Positions 31,331 to 42,611 of a stretch of 64,000 nucleotides of DNA are shown in pieces. Source of the stretch: Apus apus (taxonomy: Eukaryota; Chordata; Aves; Apodiformes; Apodidae); NCBI RefSeq assembly GCF_020740795.1, contig NC_067305.1, positions 248,001-312,000 on the forward strand, given 5' to 3'. Position numbers and translations under genes: made by a program. The notes below the pieces were generated by a model. That model did no database searches. It worked only from the letters and a program-made list of their open reading frames with translations, and was not told where the DNA came from. Every line of letters begins with the position of its first letter. Position 1 is the stretch's first letter.

Positions 31331-32299
31331 GAGGAAGCTGATGAAACCTCTCAACAAGTCCAAGTCTGAGTCCAACTCCAAAGTTTCTGGCAGTGTTAAT
31401 GGGTCCCACTGAGGGACAAGACTGAGGAAGTGTCCCCAGGGTGTGGGTAGAGCAGGAAAGGGGAGGCAGTGATGGCAGGTGGGGAAAAGGAAGGTGCTGA
31501 GTAACCCAGGGTGAGTTTCATGACTGTAAAGGTCCCAGCCCTGATCCCCTTCACAAAAGGTGCCAGCCCTGACCCCCAGCTCCTGGGAAGGGAGATCGTG
31601 TCCCTCCTTCATCTCTCAGGGCTCTCCCTGGGACACTGGGATGTGGAGATGTATAATGCCAAGGGCAGGACTATGGCTCAACACCGCCCTGGCTCCTGCA
31701 CATGGACAAGAAGTCTCTGAGACCCTCGTGCTGGAAGGTTTAGTTGTCTCCCCAGGGGCACCAGTGGCAGAGACAGCAGCCATGAACAAAGTCATGTAGA
31801 GGTTGGCTATGTCAGGGGGGTTTCTGCTTTTCCACATTCCTCTCTCATCTCCACCACAGCCTTTCCTACAATGTCCCATCCTCTGTGCCTGTTGCCCTGA
31901 AGGCTGTAGGCCTCCACCCAGCCACCTCACCTTGCTGTCACCTCATTTTACTGATATTTTTGCCTCCCACATTGAAACAGAAAGTCTTGGGCTGACCAGG
32001 GCTCCTTCTGGGTGACATGGTACACCACAGCACAGCCCTTTGAGTGTCATTTCTTGCTCCATGTCTCCACTCTGGATCTTCCCAGCTCCACTTTGTGGCA
32101 TTATTTCCTGCCCAAGCTCTTTCCCACTTTGAAGAAAAGCTCCGGTAGAAAGTTTAAAAACCCACCCTTCAGGAGCTACCAGGCCACCCTTCTACTCTCC
32201 TCTGCCTGCACAGCACACACCTTGGGCCCTCAGCCTCTCTAGACTTTCCATGTGCTTGACACTTCCCAAACCCATCTTGGAGATCTCTGGGGGCTCTCC
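29372..32299. other. Upstream region of the intact OR gene, no other gene seen
   Basis: No second open receptor, no RNA gene and no recognisable exon was found. OR genes usually have non-coding 5' exons in such a region, but none can be placed from sequence alone. The part to 31,330 is shared with OR block B; 31,330-32,299 is not. Confidence 0.45.
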
Positions 32300-32379
32300 A
32301 TGGTGTTTGCAGATGAAAATACGCTGGTCACAGGCCAAGAAAGATGAAGTGAGGCTTTTTACCAAGGCATGTCATGGCA

Positions 32380-32640
32380 GAACAATGGATAATGGCTTTA
32401 AACTGAAAGACGGGAGATATGAAGTTCATATAAGGAAGAAATATTTTAGGATAGGGTGGCAAGACACTGGAACAGGTTGCCCTGAGAAGTGAATGCCTCA
32501 TCACTGGAAGTGTCCGAGGTCAGGAACTTAAAGCAACCTGAGCTAGTGAGACTTGTCCCTGCCCATGGCAGAAGGGTTGGTCTGGGTGCTCCTTTAGGTC
32601 TGTTCTAACCCAAAAACCATTCCATGTGTCTTTGACTCTG
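32380..32640 (+). mobile_element. CR1 LINE 3' end
   Basis: Typical CR1 3' region (AAGGAAGAAATATTTTAGGA, then ACACTGGAACAGGTTGCCC, then the TGCCCATGGCAGAAGGGTTGG block) with a degenerate tail at 32,640. Confidence 0.85.
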
Positions 32641-33914
32641 ATATCCCCAGCTCCTTCTCCACAGGGCTTCAAATACCCACTGTCACCATTTGACTCAGGT
32701 CCGACAACAATGCTCTTGATCCCCTCCCCCCCCCCCCCAGGTAGGGAAGGAGAGAGAGAAAAAGAGAGAGACTTGGCTGGATTGAATTGAATCACACCCA
32801 TTGGGATCTGGCGACGACCATCTTGCCACTTGATTCCCAGGAACTGGATCTCTCGCGAAGGTCCCTTGACCTTGCTTCTTTTTACAGCAAAACCAGCATC
32901 CAGAAGAATTTGGATGATCTTTTTACCTTTCTCAAAAACTTCTTCTGATGTGTCACCCCACACAATGATGTCATCAATGTACTGCAGGTGTTCTGGAGCT
33001 CCACCCTTCTCCAGTGCAGCATGGATCAGTCCATGGCAAATGGTTGAGCTGTGTTTCCACCCCTGGGGCAGTCGATTCCAGGTGTACTGGACTCCCCTCC
33101 AGGTGAAAGCAAACTGTGGCCTGCACTCTGGTGCTATGGGAATAGAGAAGAATGCATGAGCAATGTCAATAGTGGCATACCACCTAGCTGCTTTTGACTC
33201 CAACTCATACTGAAGCTCTAGCATGTCCGGTACAGCAGCACTAAGTGGTGGTGTCACCTCATTCAGGCCATGATAGTCCACTGTCAGCCTCCACTCGCCA
33301 TCAGGCTTTCGCACTGGCCAGATAGGACTGTTGAAGCGTGAATGAGTCCTGCTAATCACACCTTGGCTTTCCAATTGCCGAATCAGCTTATGAATGGGGA
33401 TTACAGAGTCTCTGTTGGTGCGATATTGTCGTCTATGCACTGTTGAAGTGGCAATTGGCACCTGTTGGTCCTCAACCTCCAGCAACCCTACTACAGAAGG
33501 GTCATCTGAAAGGCCAGACAAAGTACGCAGCTTTTCAGTGTCCTCAGTCTCTACAGCTGCTATACCAAAGGCCCACCGGTACCCTTTCAGGTCACGGAAT
33601 TATCCTTTCCTGAGATAGTCTATGCCAAGGATGCACGGAGCACCTGGGCCAGTCACTATAGGGTGCGTTTGCCACTCCTTACCAGTGAGGCTCACACCGG
33701 CCTCCACAACAGTCAGTTGTTGAGAACCTCCTGTCACTCCAGAGATAGTGACAGAGTCTGTCCCTTCATGATTCGATGGCATTAGAGTGCACTGTGCACC
33801 AGTGTCCACCAAAGCTTTATATCTTTGTGGTTCTAATGTGCCAGGCCACCGAATCCACACAGTCCAATAAACTCGGTTGTCCCTCTCCTCCTCCTGGCTG
33901 GAGGCAGGGCATCC

Positions 33915-35543
33915 CTAGGGTTGAGCACTAGAGTTCGATGAACCATCCTGGTTGTTGACTGGTGCAACCTTCTTCTTGGAAGAACCATCTCCTGGCTTTG
34001 TTCTGTTTAGTAGGTCTTGCACACGTAACTGGAGAACATCAGTGGGTTTCTTGTCCCAGACTCTCATGTCCTCTTTAAAATGATTTTTCAAGAGAGACCA
34101 CAGGTGGCGTCGCAGTGAGTCCTGTCTTCCTCGCTGCTGTCTCGTAGCAGGACATCTCTTCTTAATGGTTGCAACACGTGACCAGTTGTCTCTAGGAAGA
34201 ATCTGGAGTTTACTTCCCCATCCATTTGGCATCTTATTCTTCCTGTCAGTCATTTTTTCAATGGCTGAGGTGTGGAAGTAAAGGGAATCAGAGAGGATGT
34301 CTCCATACTGTCGTGCTTTAAAAGTTACCTCACGTACAGTTGGTATTTCGTAACCTTCAAAACATCCCATGAAGGAGAATATATGGGCATGCGCTGCTGG
34401 TACAGCCTGAACAAACTTCCGGAACATTTGTGTGTCACACTCAACATCATCAGGATCTGTGATTCCATCTTTATTATAGATCACTTCTCGCACAGCAATC
34501 TCTCTCAAGTAGGTGATGGCTTTCTCGAGAGTGGGTGTTCTGCTTCGGCGCCATCCGATGTCACCCTTGTGGGGATATCTCTCTCTCACAGCTGAAAGAA
34601 GTCGGTCCCACAGGGTAGTAGTTCCTGTCTTACTACTAAGTGCTCTGTCAATACCAGCATCTCTGGCCAGGGATCCCAACTGCTTGGCTTCTCTCTCATC
34701 CACATTGCAGGTCTCAGCACCACTATCAAAGCATCGGAGCAGCCAAGGAAGGATTCCCTCACCATCAATGCGGGTGAAGTCCTTTCTCATGAGGCGCAGT
34801 TCTTTCATAGAGAAAGGCTGGGCGAGGTCACCGTCGTCATCTGATTGAGGAGGGCCTGCTGTTCTTTTGTCTGTTTGAGAGTGGTCTGTTTTTTTATCTG
34901 TCTGAGAGGCACCCACTCCATCAACTGATTTAGAATCCTTCCCTTCCTCACTGTCAGCCTCTGTTTTTGTCTTTGCCTTGCTCTTAGTCACAGGGTCAAC
35001 TAGCTTGACTTGCGAGGGATTGGACTTTATCTTTGTAGGAGCAGTTGTTTTTGTAGCAGTAGGAGTGGTGGTATTGGTAGCAGTGGTGTTGGCAGCAGCA
35101 GTGGCAGCAACATTGCCTGTGGGGGAATGGCAGTGAGCAGAACAGCATCTGGCCCTACGCATCCACAATATATTATAAACATTCAGCAAAAACATCCCCA
35201 CTGCAACCATGCTATTCACATCAAGAGCTGGGAGATTCGGCTTGAGAGAATATGAAGAGGTAAAATTGAACCAGCTATTGCTGTTACCAACATGGACCGT
35301 TCTATTCACTTTAGGAGTTGTACCAGTAGGACTAGCAGTGTAACTGTACACATACAGTGCCCCCATAGAGAACAGTATCATCATCCCTAGGATCACTAGG
35401 CTGGTAATGATACGGTTGATTATGGCTACAGTTCTGTCAATAAACCACAAAAGAATCACAAGAGCAGCTACAAAGAGCAGAATGCCCTCGGCTACATACC
35501 ACATGTACAATTGCAGGTTTGGAAAAAGATCCAGTAGATTCAT
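33915..35543 (-). pseudogene. Gag-like frame of the ERVL-like relic
   Basis: A frame of 542 codons directly downstream of the primer site. The first about 65 residues contain two strongly hydrophobic stretches (around residues 15-35 and 42-68), and a third follows near 110-130. Then comes a T/K-rich linker, an acidic region, and a capsid-like alpha-helical domain near residues 245-480. No CCHC zinc knuckle is seen. It is treated as a fossil of a viral gene. Gag assignment rests on position and on the capsid-like part; I cannot confirm it by search. Confidence 0.6.
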
Positions 35544-35684
35544 TGCAGCGTCTGTTCAGTTTTCAATCCGTCAGGACACTCAGCAGAATTATTGCTCATT
35601 GCTATCTGAGGGATTCCTCCCCTCAGAGATGGAATTTTGGACACTCCCAATTGATGAAAATGTGTAATCTGGGCTTAAAATCAA

Positions 35685-35702
35685 GCCCCACCTTGGGCGC
35701 CA
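35685..35702 (-). other. Retroviral primer-binding site, tRNA-Lys type
   Basis: TGGCGCCCAAGGTGGGGC on the minus strand, 9 bases inside the 5' LTR. It matches the tRNA-Lys1,2 type site used by foamy viruses at all but one base. Confidence 0.75.
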
Positions 35703-35711
35703 ATTAATTGT

Positions 35712-36420
35712 TGTCACCATTTGACTCAGGTCCGACAACAATGCTCTCAATCCCCTCCCCCCCCCCACCCAGGTAGGGAAGGAGAGAGAGAAAAAGAGAG
35801 AGACTTGGCTGGATTGAAAACTAAACTACACAGCTTTAATTAAAACACTAATGAATCATACAAGAAAATATATACAATTATATACAGATATATTCAGATA
35901 TGGGCAACAGCCTCTCGCCTCCCCCCCACCCCCAGCAACTCCCACAGCACTCCCCTGAACTGGGAAAAGTCCCGAGAAATCCCGGAGCCGCTGCTGGAGA
36001 AAGCAGAGAGTTATGAGGGTCAGGAGAGCTCGAGCCTAAGGGTCGGCGGTGATGGATGAGCAGAGTCCTCCCCGGACGCCGGCCATGGACGGAAGAGAAG
36101 CGAAGAAGAAGAAGGAGGAAGCTGTCTTCTAAGATCTCTGTCCTTCCTTTGAGCTTACGTAGATATATGGAATGGAATATCTTTGGCCAATTTTGCTGTC
36201 TGTCTAACTCAGCCTCCCACGGGGGGGTCAGAGATCTCCCCATAGTGTCTGAGCTGGCGGAGTGAAGGTGTAACCTTGAAACCTCAGTAGTTAGAAAAAC
36301 ATTCCACTGTCTTATCAGCCTAGCAGAACACACAGTTGCTAGTTAAAAGAAAGCTTACTGAAGGAAAAAAAAAAATCAGTGAAAAGAAGAATTGGCTTAA
36401 TCCTGGCTCAAACCAGGACA
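35712..36420 (-). repeat. 5' LTR of the ERVL-like relic
   Basis: 709 bp with TG...CA ends: TGTCCTGGTTTGAGCC on the minus strand at 36420 and GGTGACA at 35712. It contains a C-rich run and a GAGA-rich stretch shared with the short terminal repeat at 32,681. Confidence 0.85.
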
Positions 36421-36425
36421 CCCAC

Positions 36426-37385
36426 ATACACAATGTGGGCATTTTAACCTGACCGGGTCCCCAGCACTTCCATAAAACTGGAAGAACTGCCATTTCTAGG
36501 CCATGACTTGCCATGTTGTCAGAGGAACAACTCAAACCCCAAAAGGCAGAACATTAATTCAAAGACAGTTCCAGCATACCTGTGAGAAAGTTTCATCCAG
36601 TGGGCCAATGGGAGAGCCTCCCAGGATGACCTTGCCAAATGAGAGTAGGAGGTTTCTGCCTCCAGAGGTCTGAGACTCATGGTAGGAAGCCAGAAAGTGC
36701 CTTTGGAGACTGGGAAAGCCTTGCCCTGGGATGCTGAGGAAAGGACCCAAGGAAGGGCAAGGGTGGGCTCCAGATGATTTGTGGAGGAAGAAGCAAGGGA
36801 AAAGGGAGAAAAAAGGGTGAAAGAAGCAGTTAGTGTGTCAACAGGGGCTGGTCAGTGCCCTGCCCTGGCCATGCCTCGCAGCTGATCTCTGCAGCCTGTC
36901 CTGTTTTATTCATAACCTCTTGATCAGGAAGAGGAAGTAGATGAGGCCTTCTTCTGAAAACAGGAGGAAGCCTCGCATTTGCAGACTTACACTATCCCCA
37001 CATCTGCTGGAGGGCCAACACAGGCTGATTTTGGAGCTTGTTGATGACATTGCCTTGACCAGGGTGTCTGAGGAGGCAGGGAAGTGAGTCACCCTGTAGG
37101 ACTTCATACCTACAAAAAACAGAGCTGGCCAGGGATGGAACAGTCGTGGGTGAGAAGGGAGAGTTGGGGCTCCTGAGAGAAGAGAAGAAGGATAAGAGCA
37201 GGATTTGAGGGGAGCAGGCTTTGGCCTGGCTAGGAGCATGACTGGAGGAATCCCAGAGGACAGCAGAGGAGCACAGAGAGCTGTTTCAAGGTCATGGATC
37301 TGGTCTCTTCCAGCTCAAGACTGGTCTGCCCTGAACATGCAGGAGGCCAGGCAAAGGTGACCAGTAGCTCACAGGGATGAGAAAG
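36426..37385. other. Unassigned spacer DNA
   Basis: About 960 bp between the ERVL-like relic and a CR1 3' end. No gene or recognisable repeat is visible. Confidence 0.4.
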
Positions 37386-37389
37386 GAGC

Positions 37390-37535
37390 TCCTGACTAAA
37401 AGGCCAGGTTGGACGAGGTTTTGTGCAGCCGGGTTTAGTGGGAGGGTTCCCTGCTCATGGCAGGGGAGTTGGAACTGGATGATCTTTAAGGTCCCTTCCA
37501 ACCTTAATGATTCTATGATTCTATGGTTATATGCT
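37390..37535 (+). mobile_element. CR1 LINE 3' end
   Basis: Ends in GATTCTATGATTCTATGG, the avian CR1 tail, after the GATGATCTTTAAGGTCCCTT block. Confidence 0.85.
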
Positions 37536-37739
37536 GTATGTGACCCAGAGATCAGAATGGTGGGAGCAGGATGGCTTTATATGGCACATAAAGCATGTGC
37601 GTGTGTAAAACTAATAGACATAAATTAGCCCACTAGTTAGGTTCAAGGCTGAATGCCCAATCAAGCACTGCTCATCATGCACTCCTCTGCACAAGTCTGC
37701 CAGGGAAGTTCAAACAAAGCAAAACACAAGCTCTGTTTT

Positions 37740-37990
37740 TCCACTCCCAGTGAAGTGCACTCTTGTCATGGCCATGAGCAGCCAGTTTCTCCAGCAGAAT
37801 GCTGTGGGAAATGGTATTGAAGGCTTTGTTAAGCTCCAGCTAAACAACATCCACAACCATTCTCTCATCCACTAAATGTCTCACTTTGTCATAGAAGGAG
37901 ATCAGCTTGCTCAGGCGGGACCTTTCTTTCATGAACCCATGCATACTGGGCCTGATCCCCTTGTTGTCATGCATGATGATTCTGTGATTC
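37740..37990 (-). mobile_element. CR1 LINE internal fragment
   Basis: The minus strand encodes a broken piece of CR1 reverse transcriptase (GIRPSMHGFMKERSRLSKLI, corresponding to the QHGFRKGRS region), heavily degraded. Confidence 0.75.
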
Positions 37991-38815
37991 CATAATGATG
38001 GCAGTATCATGAACAATCCCACACAGCCTAATAAAATTCAGGACAGATCCTCAGTTTCACTCCAGACACAGGCCTGTAGAGTTCCACAAGGTGCCACGGC
38101 TCTCACACATGACTACATGCATTTGCCCAGGACAGTGATGGTCCTGTCCCAGAAAGCCACCCCCATCCAGAGTGAGTGTGGGACAGACACCCCAGGCAGC
38201 ATCACAGACAGGTTTGCAGCCTTTGTGCAAGGTACTGGTGGCAACCTCTGCAGTGTGGCAAGGTCTGTCCCTTGTCAACCCAGGAGATGTGGGGCAGTCC
38301 ATGAATAGGAAGCACATCATCACTATGATCTCAGTCATGGACCTACACTTTCCAAGCTTTCCTTTTATTCCCCAACGAACTTTGCTGACCCTCTGGAAAA
38401 CACAGCCAAGGAACAGATCATCAGTTTTCACAGTGGGCCTGTCAGCAGCACCTTGTCATTCCAGGAGATCAGCTTCGTCTCTGCCAAAGGCCCTCAAGGG
38501 CAGCAGAGCCACCACTGGCAAGAAATCCATTTCCTTCCAGGGTGCTCTTCCCAGCCCTGTTTGTCTCTGCCCTTGAGGACAGCAGGGTTTGCTCACACTT
38601 TTGGCATCCAGTTCCAGCTTCATGTTTCCACCTGCAGTCCACTCTGGCATGTCTCTGCTCTGAGGCCAAGCCTTTGTATCCTGAGGGTCTTGGACACTTC
38701 ATACCAGGTTTTCCCAAGTCAGAGCTTGGCCTGCAGCCACAACTGACCTGCTACAGCCCAAATGTGCACTGATGCCCTCAGGCAGGGGCACAGCCAAGAC
38801 CAGTTAGAGCTTGTG
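37985..38815. repeat. OR block A, second part of the old duplication
   Basis: Aligns with 47,935-48,765 in the same orientation (shared blocks CCTAATAAAATTCAGG and CAGACACAGGCCTGTAGAG). The distance from the first part of the block is 6.7 kb here but 0.6 kb in block B. The ERVL-like relic and CR1 insertions account for much of the difference. No gene is recognised in it. Confidence 0.72.
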
Positions 38816-39109
38816 CTTTTTGACACTAATGGAAGAACTGCCAAGGAGTGGTGGGACAAGTGACACAGCTTGGGGTGCTGCAAAGGATGGGTACAGAGCT
38901 TTCAGGAGAGTCAGACTGGAAACAGTAGGATTAGGAAGGCCCTTAGCATTAGGAATCAAGTTCCCTCAAAGTGCAGAAGCTGCTCGGAAGCATGGAGGTC
39001 CTCTATGGGGCAAGTGAACAGTTGTGCGAGCCCTTTGTGAGTGAGGATCAGAAGAGGGTCCAGCAAATGCTGACGTGGTGGTGGGAGCTGAGGAACCTAC
39101 AGTCAGGGT

Positions 39110-39403
39110 GGGAACAGACTGGAGAGTTGGAAAGGGAGAAATTTAATGAAATACAACAACCCCATGTACCAGCATAGGTTGGGGATGGATCTGTTGGAGA
39201 GCTGCATAGGGGAAAGGGACCTGGGGGTTCTGCTGGACAGAAGAGCTACCATGAGCCAGCAATGTGCCCTTGTGGCCAAGAAGACCAGTGGCATCCTGGG
39301 GTGTATTCGAAAGGGTACGGTTAGTAAGTCAAGATAGGTTCTCCTCCCCCTCTACTCTGCTCTGGTGAGGCCACATCTGGATTATTGTGTCCAGTTCTGA
39401 GCT
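39110..39403 (+). mobile_element. CR1 LINE, left part (split by a solo LTR)
   Basis: CR1 C-terminal ORF2 region (RATMSQQCALVAKKTSGILG). It is interrupted at 39,403 by the LTR and resumes at 39,837. Confidence 0.85.
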
Positions 39404-39836
39404 TGCTGGTGGCGAGGGAAGCAAGCAGTCCAGAATCAATGTGATTGATAAAGCAAGCTTCGATTTATTGAATACACAGTGTTACTTTTATACCCTTTTC
39501 CGAACCTACATGTAGTGAATTCATTGGATAGTAACTACTTGTAGTGATTTCATTGGATAGTAACTACTTGTAGTGATTTCACTGGATGGCAACTACTTGC
39601 AGTGATTTTACTGGATAGTAACACACATCTGAGTTCCAGGGTTTTTCCTTGTTTTCTATTATTCTACTTCTCTACCTTGTCCTTGAGTTAGTTTAAGCTA
39701 ACAGAGAGATTGTTTATACTTGTGTTAGGCTAAAAAAAGAGATTGCTTGTACAGCTGCTGTTTGCGTTACACTCTCAAGGCCTCTCGAGGAGATAGCAGG
39801 GGCCCATGGCCCTGCTGCTCAAGCCATTCTTCAACA
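39404..39836 (-). mobile_element. Solo LTR nested in CR1
   Basis: A 433-bp solo LTR on the minus strand, TGTTGAAG...CAGCA. It interrupts the phrase TTCTGAGC/CCTTCAATTC of the CR1. Flanking six-base repeats are TGAGCT (39398-39403) and TGAGCC (39837-39842), i.e. a target-site duplication with one difference, a length that fits an ERVK or alpharetrovirus-like integrase. A TATA box (TATAAAAG, 39485-39492) and an AATAAA (39464-39469) lie on the minus strand. A four-fold 29-bp repeat lies upstream of the TATA box. Confidence 0.8.
39511..39622 (-). repeat. 29-bp tandem repeat in the solo LTR U3
   Basis: Four copies of a 29-bp unit (39511, 39540, 39569, 39598; the last is incomplete), with motif ATTGGATAGTAAC. 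It sits 20 bp upstream of the TATA box on the minus strand, the usual place of LTR enhancer repeats. ATTGGAT resembles a CCAAT box in this (plus) orientation's complement. Confidence 0.9.
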
Positions 39837-40323
39837 TGAGCCCTTCAATTCAAGGACAGGGAACTGCTGGAAAGAGTCCAGCATGGAGCTACCAAGATTA
39901 TGAAGGGAGTGGAACATCTTCCTTATGAGGAAAGGCTGAGGGAGCTGGGTCTCTTTAGCTTGAAGAAGAGAAGACTGAGGGGCAACCTCAGTAATGTTTA
40001 CAAATATGTAAAGGGCAAGTGTCAGGAGGATGGAGCCAGGCTCTTCTCGATGATGTCCAATGATAAGGCCAGGGCAACGGGTGCAAACTGGAACATAGGA
40101 GGTTCCACATAAACTTGAGGAAAACCTTTTTTACTGTGAAGGTAACAGAACACAGGAACAGGCTGCCCAGAGAGGTTGTGGACTCTCGTTCTCTGTAGAC
40201 ATTCAAAACCCACCTGGATGTGTTCCTGTGTAACCTACTCTAGGGGACCCTTCTCTGGCAGGGGGGGTTGGACTAGATAATCTCCAGAGGTCCCTTCCAA
40301 CCATGACCATTCTGTGATTCTGC
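39837..40323 (+). mobile_element. CR1 LINE, right part with 3' end
   Basis: Continuation of the CR1 split at 39,403. It ends with CATTCTGTGATTCTG near 40,323. Confidence 0.85.
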
Positions 40324-40599
40324 AATGTGGATGTGTCTTTTCTAAGCACCCCAAGGTTTTTTCTGGAGGCAGGAGCCTGGGGAAATTAATGACCCTGGCA
40401 GTCTCTTGAAGAGGGACAAAGCAGGGTGAAAACAAGTCCAGAGGATTTCTAGAGTGTCTTGGGAGAACTTTAGTGGAGAAAGCTCAGATTTGAAGAAAGG
40501 TGCCAGGGTCTGATGAGAGAAGAGTAGAGTTGGACTAGGGACAAAGACAGCCCATGTAGTCTAGAACATACATGGTCTTAACTTCCCTACATATGAAGA

Positions 40600-40645
40600 G
40601 TCATAGGATCATGGAATCACAGAATCATCAAGGTTGAAAAGACCT
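40600..40645 (-). mobile_element. CR1 LINE 3' tip (split by a solo LTR)
   Basis: Starts with the CR1 tail (CATGGAATCACAGAATCATC) and is cut by an LTR at 40,646; resumes at 41,037. Confidence 0.82.
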
Positions 40646-41036
40646 TGTTATGGTTTGCGAGACTCTGGCACAGTGTAGGACACCCAGAGAGAGAGAGGGT
40701 CCTTAGGACCCTGAAAGACTGGAAGGGTCAGTATTCCTGCCCACTCCCTGTCACAATCTATAAAAGCCAGGAGAGCTGGAAGCTGGGCCTTTCTCCCTTC
40801 CTGCTCCTTTCTCCCTGCCAGGGCTGCTGCTGGTTCCTTTGTTTTCCCACGTGCTCGCTCGTTTTACCCTTTTACGTTGTGTTATAGTAAATTTGATTCT
40901 AGTTTCAATTTCCAAACTTTATGTCTCTTTTTCTTATTCCCTTTCTATCTTCCCTTTGGAGGGTGGAGGGGGGGTAATAGAGAGCAATTCTGTCCTCTGG
41001 TTTTTGGGATTCAGCTTTAATATTTAAACCAGGACA
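40646..41036 (+). mobile_element. Solo ERVL-type LTR nested in CR1
   Basis: 391 bp, TGTTATGG...CCAGGACA, flanked by a perfect 5-bp duplication GACCT (40641-40645 and 41037-41041). A TATA-like CTATAAAAG lies near 40,760. Related to the longer LTR at 48,960-49,556. A solo LTR arises by recombination between the two LTRs of a provirus. Confidence 0.88.
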
Positions 41037-41445
41037 GACCTGCAAGATCATAAAGTCCAACTGTCTGCCCTACAACCCCTAACCACTAAACCATCTCCCG
41101 AAACACCACGTCCATGCGTTTTTTTAGCATCTCCAGAGACGTTACCTCCACCACCTCCCTGGGCAGCCTGTTTCAATTCCTCACGACTCTTTCTGTGAAT
41201 ATTTTTTTCCTAATAACCAATCTGAACCTCCCCTGGTTCAACCTGACCCTGTTTCCTCTTGTCCTACCACTGGTCACTAGGGAGAAGAGACCAACACCCA
41301 CCTCACTACAGTTTTCTTTCAGGTAGAGAGCAGTGAGGTCTGCCCTCAACCTCCTCTTCTCCAGGCTGAGTCCCCAGGTTGTCCTCAGCTCCCTCAGCCT
41401 CTCTCCTCATAAGACTTGTTCTCCAGACTCCTAATCGTTGCAGAT
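41037..41445 (-). mobile_element. CR1 LINE fragment, right part
   Basis: Continuation of the CR1 at 40,600 (complement of the CCTGGGCAGCCTGTTTCAAT and GTCCTACCACTGGTCAC blocks), 5'-truncated near 41,445. Confidence 0.85.
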
Positions 41446-41494
41446 GCTCAGGATCAAAACCAAGTAGAGATTCCTGGTATTTCTTAATGTGTAA

Positions 41495-41790
41495 GCAGAA
41501 AAAAAGTAAGAAGTGGAGAAACAAGGCATTGTTTCTTACTGAAATTAGTATGGAAGACTTTCCACTTTGGCTACACTCCTCAAACCTCTCTAACCAGGAA
41601 AGAACCGAGGAATTTGCAAGTTATGCCCAGAGCCTCGGCTTGTTGTGCTGTTCTGTCGTGTTCGCGAGCCCCCTGGTGCCCAGTTCCTGAACTGCAGATC
41701 CTGAAGGAAGGTGGAACTGGCCTCTGGAGAAGGAAAAGTCAGTAGGAAGTATCCGGGTTTCTGAGGGTGTTAGCATTCCATACCAAAGGC
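41495..41790. repeat. Old dispersed repeat fragment
   Basis: Aligns with the unit's old repeat at 54,425-54,665 (shared TTTCTGAGGGTGTTAG, GAGGCTTGGCTTGTT-like and ACTCCTNAAACCT-like blocks) at moderate identity. Confidence 0.55.
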
Positions 41791-42481
41791 CATCTGTCGC
41801 CAACCGACGGCGTCGTAGAGGCCGCCGGCAGGCAGGAGCTTCCGCGACTTCCCCTCTCCTGTAGAGGGTTTTTGACACGGAGCTGCGTGCAGGGTTAGCC
41901 TCGCACAGAGGAACGGCCTCTGCGGGACCATATCTGAGAGTAGAAACTGAAATACCACCCCCACCACGCTCACAAATTGTCACTGGCACCAATATTGAAT
42001 TTACGAATTAACTAGTTTATTAAAGAACAGCCACACTAAGGGGCAAGGTTCAGGAGACGAAGGCTAAGGGGTATGTCAGGGAAATAACTCAAAAGTACTA
42101 CGCCCTTATTAAAAGTACACTCCGAGGGAGGGATGCAAGGATCAACAGAGTTAAAGTCGAGCCCGGCGAAAATTCCTCTTTAAGAGGTCGCGGAGCGTGT
42201 GCAAGTATGGGGGCGGAATCGCCACAGGGTGCGCGATTGTATTACCCTGCCGTGAGGTCTCGGTGTGCAGCTCCCAGGTGACGGCTTTTCTACCGGCGAG
42301 CTGGCCTGGGGACGTGCAGCTCCCAGCGGTGGCTGGCTGCCCCGGCACAGTCCCTGGCGGTGGCCGCAACGGGTGACGGCGGCTCGGCAGCTCGGCGGCG
42401 GCTCCTCCTCGGCAGGGTCTCCGGCCTCAGTGCTCTCCCCGAGGACGGGCAGTTCCGGCGGCAGGCGGGGCGCTCCGGCCC

Positions 42482-42549
42482 GGGCGGCAGCGGGAAGGGT
42501 CCCGGCGCTCTCACCGTTGGGGTCCCAGTTCGATTCCCAGTCTGGCGGG
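42482..42549 (+). ncRNA. tRNA-Glu-like module 1
   Basis: GGCGCTCTCACCG (42504-42516) equals the anticodon arm of vertebrate tRNA-Glu with a CTC anticodon. 11 bases later GTTCGATTCCC (42528-42538) equals its B box and T loop. The spacing is the same as in the tRNA. A weaker A-box-like GGCAGCGGGAAGG precedes it. The T stem and acceptor stem do not pair, so this is not a working tRNA but a tRNA-derived or tRNA-mimicking piece. Confidence 0.5.
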
Positions 42550-42611
42550 CAGGGTCCTCACGGGCAGCAGCGGTTTCCCCAACAACAGGCAGGTTTGGCA
42601 AGTTCTGGCCC

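Larger units (their letters stand above)
32681..36420 (-). mobile_element. ERVL-like endogenous retrovirus relic
   Basis: A class III (ERVL/spuma-like) provirus on the minus strand. Parts seen are the 5' LTR at 35712-36420, the primer-binding site at 35685-35702, a gag-like frame within 33915-35543, a protease-like frame within 33600-33860 (LVDTGAQ active-site motif), a reverse-transcriptase region within about 32800-33521 (LPQGWKH and YIDDI motifs), and a short LTR terminal piece at 32681-32786. RNase H, integrase and envelope are not seen. A 5-bp target-site duplication CCCAC flanks it (32676-32680 and 36421-36425). The element is broken and incomplete. The two LTR ends differ by only a few bases in about 105 bp, so it is fairly young. 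Confidence 0.88.
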
